From Antrodiella citrinella (lineage: Eukaryota; Basidiomycota; Agaricomycetes; Polyporales; Steccherinaceae): a stretch of DNA of 15,704 bases. The position numbers and the translations under genes are program-made. Below the pieces are notes generated by a model that worked only from the letters and a program-made list of their open reading frames with translations, had not been told where the DNA came from and made no database searches. This document shows positions 8,804 through 15,704 of this stretch, in pieces (positions within the stretch are counted from its first letter, which is position 1; every line of letters starts with the position of its first letter). The stretch covers positions 1 to 15,704 of the forward strand of contig SGPM01000487.1 in the NCBI GenBank assembly GCA_004802725.1, read 5' to 3'.

Positions 8804-9100
8804 AACGGACAAAGCCGAGGCCAGCCGGGATTGTGTAAGCGCTCTACATTTGCAAGCCCAAGGCTCACTCAGACTGTCGCGTGGATTTCAGCACTTTTGA
8901 AACCACCTCATCCCCTTCACTTGGACTATTCATGCGTACTGGACATCCTATATCTACCCTATAATTTTCTGGTGCAGAGGTTCGCTTTGGTTTTGGGTGA
9001 GTAGCATCTTTTCTCGTCACGAAAACATGTATGTTTACCAGCGCACGCGCGCCATGTCAATTAGGTTGTCGTGCCTCCGTTCTCGCCACTAATAACGGTG

Positions 9101-12100
9101 ATGCTGGAGCCTTTGGCTGCATCTGCTATCACCACTTTCTTCAACTCGACACGTCCTGCTGCGTTGCATCGTCTTTCGGGACTCGCAATGGTCTCTTCGT
9201 CGACCAGCTTCCCTTCGGACTTCTTCACACCTATCCCGCGCCAATTGAAGGGGAAGGAAAGGGCTGTCCCTGGCTTTGGAGCCTTCGGAAATGAATTGCA
9301 TCTACACGAGCTAAGGTCTTACTCGTCTTCGCGTCATGCTGGTGAGTGTGTTGCTCTCGATTTCATGGCCTTCCGCTAACAATTGTGCAGAGCCGGCAGA
9401 GAGTTCGGTCACGTGCAAGGACGACAAGCATCTACCTACCCGCAGTCGTATTCGTCGCTCACACAGCCAAAGACTGAGAACGTCGTCTTCCCTGCAGGCT
9501 TGGATACATGGTAGAACGGACCTTTCACAGCGACGGCATGTTTCCAGTAAACCTGTACCAGCAGATCCTGTGCAGACAACATCCCTCTCTCCAGAAGACC
9601 CCACGGCTTCCTCTTCCTCCACAGTAGAACCAGAAACAGAACCAGAGCCTACATCGGAACTCCGGGACAAGAGCTTAGCTTTCATTCGTCGGCTCGTCAG
9701 GAACATGTCTCAACTATTCGACACGGAGGAAGCTTGGTCTGTGTACCAAGATTTTCGAGGGGAGCAGGTCGAGCTGACATCCGAAGTGGCGGAGGACCTC
9801 CTACAATTTTCTGCTAAAATGCTCTCTGCGATAACACACACGCCACCGGATCATTGGCGAAAATGGAGCATTCGAATAAAGCCTCTCGTACAGGACTTGG
9901 AGCCTCTCGTGGATGAACACAGATGGGCTTGTCTCATGGTTAGGATACTCGCGCTCACTGGGAGTTTTCAGGAAGCTCTGGAGAAGTTGGACGTTATTCG
10001 CAAAGCCGACGTCAACACTTCTGCTGAGATCTGGCTGATAGAAGCATACCAGTCTCTCATGACGACCGTGGATCACTACCATACTTCCACCGCAGTGTTC
10101 GAGCTCATCACACAGCGGTGGGGAGATATTGGGAATTATCTAGTATGGCGCGGACACGCTGGATTCTATCGGGACGTACGCCCATACCAACAAACCTTGC
10201 GTAATATTGCCTACCGCATTATGTCGACCATCGAGGATCCCGTCAAAACCTATGTAGCGCTGTCAGCAAACTGGTCTGTGGAGCAGCGGACGCGAGCCGG
10301 GGAGTACGTGGTGGAAGTTTTGTGTCGACATCGTGACCATGCGGACGATGCTTTCAGCATCATGAAGTACATGTTCGACCAAGGCCTGCAACCTTCCATA
10401 TATCACCGGACATTGTTGATCAAAGCGATATCAAAGGCGGACAAGACAGAGCTCAGCATCCGGCTTTTTGTGGATCTCCATCAGGGGCTCGAGGACCCCC
10501 CACCGTCAGTCTTATCCTGTGGTTTATACGTCTTCGCCCGCGCGAAAGACCTGGAGCGGTCAGAGACGTTCTTTACCAAGCTACAACGGTTGGGGGTCCT
10601 GACAGATGGTGATGTTGGCATGATGTTACATTGCCATGCTGTCAATGGACACTATGAACGTGCTGAGGAGTTTTTCCAAGAGTACTGTGTAGGGCCCTCG
10701 GATCACGTTGTCTTCGCTCCCAACATCATCCATTACACGTCTGTACTTCTTGCGTACGCGGAGGGTCGTAATTTCGACGGCATGGATAACTGGCTCAAGA
10801 AGATGGTGGATGCAGGCTTCAAACCCGACGATCACGTCTACAACATTGTGCTGGAGAGTATGATTCGACGAGGCAACACGGAGGAGATGCTCGCAGTCGT
10901 GCAGCGGATGCGTGCAGCTGGCTTTCCTCCCACTCGCGTCGCCTACACCACGCTCATGGTGTACACCACATCACAGCGAGATCCAGAGATGACCGACGCG
11001 ATATACAAGCAGGCTATGAGCGAAGGCATTCAGCCCGATCGTCACATGCTCAACACTCTACTCAACGCTCACGTGGAGTCCGGTTCATGGAGAGGTGCCA
11101 TCCTCGCCTTTGACTACATCAAGAACTCCAAGTTCCGATTCGGTCTGGACGTCTGGACGACTTTGCTCAAAGCATACGTCATTATTGGTGCTCCTTTCCG
11201 CGTGGTGTCTACGCTGTTCACCAAACTGGACGAGGTTGGAGTTCAACCCGACGATCGTGCGTACGCTCTCATTATTCAATCAGCATGCGATTCCGGCCGT
11301 ATCGGAACCGCACTTCACATCTTCAACGAGATGGAGAAGCTGAGCCAGGAGTGGCCAACAGACATTCACGTCAACGGGTTTGTCCTGACTATTATCATGG
11401 CATACTATCTGCGCGTGAAGGACAAGCTGAGGGCGAAAGCCATTCTCGATGAGATCCGGAACCGGAACATCGACCCCACTTCCACGACGTACGCCATCAT
11501 CCTGAACGCATACGGAAACGAGAAGACGGTCGAACATATCGAGCAGGCTGAAGATTTCCTTTCTGGGTTGCTCGAAGAAGAGGAGAAGATGAACGGATGG
11601 CTGGCGGGCGATGGTGGGCGGGCGAAAGCGTTGGAGACGGTGTTCATGCCTGTCCTATCGGCGTGGTCGAGGCATGCAAGGGCAGATGAGGTCAAGCGAG
11701 CGTTTCAAACGATGCTGGATAAGGGAGGCAAACCTACTTTGGGATCCCTGACTACCCTACTAGACGCGTATCGACGTCAACGCAATGTGGCGGCCGTTAA
11801 GGAGCTTTGGCCCCGGATTGTTGAGTTAGGTGAGCAGTACTCCTCACAACTCGATCCGTTGCTGGACACCGTCAGCGGTATCGAGCCTCCACCCGGACGA
11901 CGCCACAGCAACGTTCTCTGCATACCCTTTTCCATCCTTGTCGACGCACTCTCTGCTGCTGGCTTCCACGAGGAGATCGCTGCTGCTTGGGCGGACCTGC
12001 AGTCTAAAGGTTTCACGCTCGACTCACACAACTGGAACCATCTGGCCATTGCGCTCGTCCGTGCAGGCGAACCCGAACGTGCCTTCGAGATCGTGGATAG

Positions 12101-12665
12101 AGTCATTCTCAAGCACCGCAGAGACACTATCGTCACGTCTCCCCGAGATACGAACCCGCTCTCACCGCTGTTATCCGAGCTACGCGAGGAATTCTTGGAA
12201 ACTCGTGACCTTCCACACCACGAGACGCCGCTGGGTCGGACGCGGGAACGAGCTGCTCTGGCGGGGCTGATAGGCAAGAAAGTCCAGCCGTGGATGACTG
12301 ATCTCAGTAGCTCGGACTTCGCACACCCACTTCATATATTGCACCACGTATCTCCCGGATGGAACATTTGGCGTCCGCACAACCAGACATTGTATCTCCT
12401 CGGTCGCGCACTCCATCACATGCATAACGGGAAGCCGATTCAGCCCATCCGTCCGGGTGAGGACTACGATGCGGTGAATCTGAGGTCTCAGCCGACCTCC
12501 ATGGAGGAGCTGGAGGCGCGTAGGGAGGAGGCGAGGGCATCATTGAGTCGTATCTACGACAACTTCCCCGAAGCCGCCGCTACGGTCTTGGACTTCGAAC
12601 GCTGGCAGCAGAGCCGCACGAAGCGCAAGAACTATCGTACATCAAACCACTATATTAAGAGATGA
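9101..12665 (+). CDS. Pentatricopeptide-repeat (PPR) protein, probably mitochondrial
   Basis: Two exons, 9101-9341 and 9391-12665, encode 1171 residues. The 49-bp intron is phase 1. The N-terminus (MLEPLAASAITTFFNSTRPA and onward) is rich in Ser, Thr, Ala and Arg with few acids, as in mitochondrial targeting peptides. Residues 81-150 are low-complexity. Helical repeats run from about residue 415 to 790, with typical PPR units such as KPDDHVYNIVLESMIRRGNT, PPTRVAYTTLMVYTTS and QPDDRAYALIIQSACDSGRI; weaker units lie near 865-900 and 955-990. PPR proteins bind RNA in a sequence-guided way and act in mitochondrial transcript processing, stability or translation. The conserved C-terminal tail ends in a basic stretch. 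Size fits large fungal factors of the PET309/CYA-5 kind, but the target RNA cannot be named. The ATG at 9101 is the first in its frame; the preceding in-frame codon at 9071 is GTG. Confidence 0.88.
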
Positions 12666-12823
12666 TAGCATTCTCATCGAGAGAAGTAGAGTGCGAAAGC
12701 GAGAGCCACGAGGGAGGAAAAAGGGAAGACATCGAGTCGTCGAACTTGATAGCGATACACTATATCTAAAAGTTATCAATAAGAAACCTACATGCACAGG
12801 CCGACCGCAGCAGCACACTCCTT
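12666..12823. other. Short convergent spacer (PPR / velB)
   Basis: Only 158 bp separate the two stop codons. An AATAAG sequence at 12778-12783 on the plus strand is a plausible poly(A) signal for the PPR gene. The 3' UTRs of the two genes very likely overlap. Confidence 0.5.
12778..12783 (+). terminator. Possible polyadenylation signal of the PPR gene
   Basis: AATAAG, one base from AATAAA, lies about 113 bp after the stop codon at the end of an A/T-rich stretch (from about 12758). Fungal poly(A) signals are degenerate, so this is tentative. Confidence 0.3.
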
Positions 12824-15031
12824 TCATGCTTCATCCGAATCATCACCTGAACCATCGGACCCGTCCCGTTGGCGTTTGCGGCCTTGCTTTGCGGACCCAT
12901 TGCGGTTGCGCTATCGACAGACAAGTTAGCAACCTGTGCACACAAGTCCCGGTCGCACGGAAGGAAGGGAAGGGAGAGGGAAGGGAACTAACCAAAGGGA
13001 GCTTTTGGCCCTGGTTTCCGAGAGCTATTGAGAGGGCGGTTGTGTCTGGAAAGAAGGAGGGTTTGTCAGTCAGTACAGTAGCACGTTGCATAATAGATCA
13101 AGAAGCCCATCTCATACCTGGAACGCCTGGGAAGCGTTTAGCGGAGAATACGACGAACGGTTCGGTGAATGTTTGCGCCAGTATAGGGGATACGTCGGTG
13201 TGCACTCGGCCTGCGCCTGGTTCTGGAGCTGGAGGACTATGTATGCCATAAACGAAGAACAAACAGAGACCCAACGTGGGTGGAAGACGTGTGCGCCAAT
13301 TTGAGCGATAATCATGTGAATCAGTTACAGGTTGGACTTACGCTCCAACGTTCATGAGCCGCAGCCGTAGACGGAAAGTCCCTATTCAGAATCAAGGTTC
13401 AGTACAACAAGATTCAACAATGAGTCAGAAGCAGTGCGAAGATGTGGAAGAAGGAAGGCACAACAACAAGCCAACAATAGCAATGACAGTGGGACAATTA
13501 CCTTCGGTGCGTATAGAGAGGTCTTGAAAAAGGAAAAAGATCCCAGCTTTGCGGTGTTCGTCGAGAAGACGGCAAGCGTTCGCCGAAAGAGGACCGACAA
13601 GAGTTCTAGTATAGGTATGCCGCGGTAAAGGCGGGATGGTGGATGGAGGCGTGGTCTCTTGTGGCGTTGTTGTGTACGCGCCTTGATGGTACTGCGCCTG
13701 AGCGTGCTGTTCGTGTTGTTGTTGGGCGTATTGCGCTGAGGCGTACATCGTCGTGTCAATAGGTTGCGGCGGTTGTGTCGAGACGTTTGGCTGCGGCGCT
13801 GATGCCGCATAGGGCTCTTGTGGGTATCTGTTCTGACTGTACCCTTCTGGTCCGTTCTGCCATCCTGATCCGTCGCGCATATCGGTAGGAGCGAGTGGTG
13901 GGGGTCCGCGAAGAGAAGGATCAATGGGAGTCGGACCGTGTGAAACGCCATTGTTGTCTATAGGTGAGTACTGCTGCTCTTGAGGCCAATTGCGGTATGG
14001 ATTGCCCTCCGAGTCATCCCGCGCAGAACTTTCCATGTGCCATCCTTCACCAGAATGAGCCGGAGCCGTGGAATTATATCCCACAGGACCGGGGGAAGTC
14101 CCGGATGGACTACAAAAAAGAAATGTCGGTGAGTAGATCTGAAGTGTCTGACAGCACGCACTGTGAAGAAGCGTAGTTCCAGTTAGAAGCATCTGCAGGG
14201 GGAGCATACGGCGCGATCGGTTGGAAGTTGCTTGAGTCCTGAGGTGGAGGGTTCTGAGCAGGGAAGGGGTAACCTTGGGCGGAATAATGAGGGTTGGCCG
14301 GTGTCATGAACGGGGCCATACCATTCGGGGTCTGGAGTGAAAAGTCGTCAGTTGAACAGAACGACATGTTTCTAGCAGCATACCTGTTGTGGGAATGCGG
14401 TGGTAGTCGGCGTCGCCGCAGCGGAGGGAGTGGGGCTCTGTCGGGCAGACCGCTGGTCTTTAGCGGTGTTTGAATTCGTTGTCGCTCGTCTCTTGGCCTT
14501 GGGCGTGCTTGTAGGCACGTATCGGTCAGCGGAGGTCGGATGTAGAACTAGATTCATTTCGTGTTTGCCGTCCGCGGACCAAAGGTCTACGGTCACCAGA
14601 AAGAAAGAACAGTCGACCTCACTGCATAGACATAAGCTCGAGTATACTGATCAAATGTATAGTACGTACTCGACATCAACGATACTATTGTCATCTCTCT
14701 TCACTATCATTTTGGCGACTGCCGCTGGAGCAAGTGGGCGACGATCCTGGAAGGTACCAGACATCAGATACGCAACTCGGGTCCGACCTGTAGGACGTAC
14801 CTTGTCTCCGAAACCGCACATACGGGCTCGCACAGGATCTTGAACCACCTCCAACGAATAATGTCTGCCGTTCGCATTGTGAACATCAGCGCCCACGAAC
14901 TGACCGAGAGCAAGACCAACATACCTGCGACCTGACCACTGTCCCCAAGACTCTGGTCCATCACTGGTTGTTGTCCGGATTGGACCTGCGGATGAAGGGC
15001 CTCCGCGCGACTGCGATACTTTCTGGATCAT
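12824..15031 (-). CDS. velB: VelB-type velvet family regulator
   Basis: Ten minus-strand exons encode 520 residues: 15031-14925, 14864-14801, 14746-14670, 14621-14384, 14331-14162, 14109-13502, 13381-13342, 13236-13118, 13045-12993 and 12910-12824. Introns are 48-120 bp. The velvet domain begins at residue 37 (HYSLEVVQDPVRARMCGFGDK), continues with DRRPLAPAAVAKMIV and VDCSFFLVTVDLWSADG (85-101), then breaks at about 111. It resumes at 385 (YTRTLVGPLSANACRLLDEH), through FRLRLRLMNVGAPPAPEPG to FPGVPDTTALSIALGNQGQK near 490. An insert inside the domain is the VelB hallmark. Velvet proteins bind DNA through an NF-kB-like fold. In ascomycetes VelB pairs with VeA or VosA to control development and secondary metabolism. 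The insert (about 112-384) is Pro/Ser/Gln-rich, with KAKRR at 124-128. The tail has basic KQGRKRQR followed by an acidic end. ATG 15031 is preceded by ACC, although the frame is open upstream to 15394. Confidence 0.9.
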
Positions 15032-15704
15032 GGTTGGGGGATGGCTGGACTCGGTTCGATACACGGAGGGGTTACAACGCAGGATAGCAAGACGAACGAT
15101 GCAATGGCCGACGTGAGATGTATTGTATCGATTTGCTTGGGAAGGGCAAGGGTACAGGCGGTGGAAGAGATTCACACGAGGTGTCGGTAAGCAAAGCAGG
15201 TATTCAAGACCGTCAAGCAACGGTGAGATGAGTTGTCCCAGAGGATAGAATGTAACCGAGGATATGGAGAGGACCTGGTCTGTTCCTTGAACGGTTTCAA
15301 TAACAGGAGCACCACGGTAACTGGTGAACTTAATGAGCGTCTCCTGAGAGTACTTCCACCGATGTTTGTCTGTCCACGGAGCCGGGTGAGACAAGGGCGC
15401 GTTCAGAATGGATGAGGCTGATTCTTGAGGAGATGGGAGGGAGGAGGCAGGGAGGAGAGCGTACCGTAGACTCTGGATTTAGCTCAGACGTTGCATCGCA
15501 GTTTCATTCCCACCCAGCTTTATTACACGGCCAGGTCACGCTATTGAGATAGTCTCAAAATTTCCGAGCATTAACGTAGATTGATACTCATTTGAGCCAG
15601 AGTGAAAAACGTGTGGGTTAAAATAGACTTGAGTGCTCACATTTTCACTTGGTTTCATATCTGTTTGAGATGAGCTTGAAGTCGGCTCCAGCTGACAAAG
15701 CCAG
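15032..15704 (-). promoter_or_regulatory. Upstream region of velB
   Basis: This 673-bp stretch runs from the velB ATG to the window edge. On the minus strand, about 15040-15190 is C/T-rich, as expected for a core promoter and leader. The velB frame remains open to an ATG at 15392-15394, but those residues show no recognisable domain. A small inverted repeat, TTGAGA-TAG-TCTCAA, is at 15544-15558. I see no gene on the plus strand here. Confidence 0.45.

Larger units (their letters stand above)
8334..9100. promoter_or_regulatory. Divergent intergenic region (GNAT / PPR)
   Basis: This 767-bp spacer lies between two divergent starts. It contains an inverted repeat at 8424-8450 (listed separately), closer to the GNAT start, and an E-box CACGTG at 8798-8803 about 300 bp before the PPR start. 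I see no coding sequence and no strong TATA box. Confidence 0.5.

Noticed and set aside
9336..9390. Start of the PPR protein at 9336 by reading through without splicing
   Set aside because: A GTGAGT donor at 9342 and a GTGCAG acceptor ending at 9390 give a 49-bp intron, and the upstream exon supplies a good targeting peptide. The retained sequence looks intronic.
12691..13251. 186-codon plus-strand open frame antisense to velB
   Set aside because: It overlaps velB exons and introns that have clear conserved protein sequence on the other strand, and it has no recognisable domain.
15000..15075. Possible tRNA, from a GGTTCGATAC sequence like a B box
   Set aside because: No matching A box or acceptor stem could be found around it.

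Overview
This window is nuclear DNA of a filamentous basidiomycete, most likely a mushroom-forming agaricomycete. The genes carry many short introns (about 48-150 bp, GT...AG). Intergenic spacers are moderate, promoters are pyrimidine-rich, and the proteins are of fungal type (velvet factor, tandem-HMG developmental regulator, fungal PPR protein). I see no operons, mobile elements, rRNA, tRNA or CRISPR. The splice models below were built by hand from reading frame, GT/AG junctions and family conservation, and no transcript data were available.

Layout from left to right. (1) 1-638, minus: 5' part of a probable INO80 chromatin-remodelling complex subunit F-type protein, running off the left edge. 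(2) 1592-2467, plus: mitochondrial complex I subunit of the NDUFA13/GRIM-19 family, three exons, divergent from (1) across a 953-bp spacer. (3) 3091-5115, plus: protein with two HMG boxes and a long acidic Ser/Pro-rich N-terminus, resembling Exp1, the pileus-expansion regulator of Coprinopsis. (4) 6665-8333, minus: GNAT-fold acetyltransferase of four exons, with a 19-nt exon and a 903-bp last intron. (5) 9101-12665, plus: 1171-residue pentatricopeptide-repeat protein, probably mitochondrial. (6) 12824-15031, minus: ten-exon VelB-type velvet regulator whose velvet domain is split by about 270 disordered residues. The segment 5116-6664 between convergent genes (3) and (4) has no supportable protein gene.

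The genes do not form an obvious pathway or cluster. Two encode mitochondrial proteins (complex I subunit, PPR RNA-binding protein), two encode developmental or chromatin-level transcription factors (Exp1-like, VelB), and one encodes a chromatin-remodeller subunit. The best leads are structural: introns at the matching place in both HMG boxes, the outsized intron and microexon in the GNAT gene, the enlarged insert in VelB, and several perfect inverted repeats in divergent promoters. I did not find a convincing new multi-gene system.
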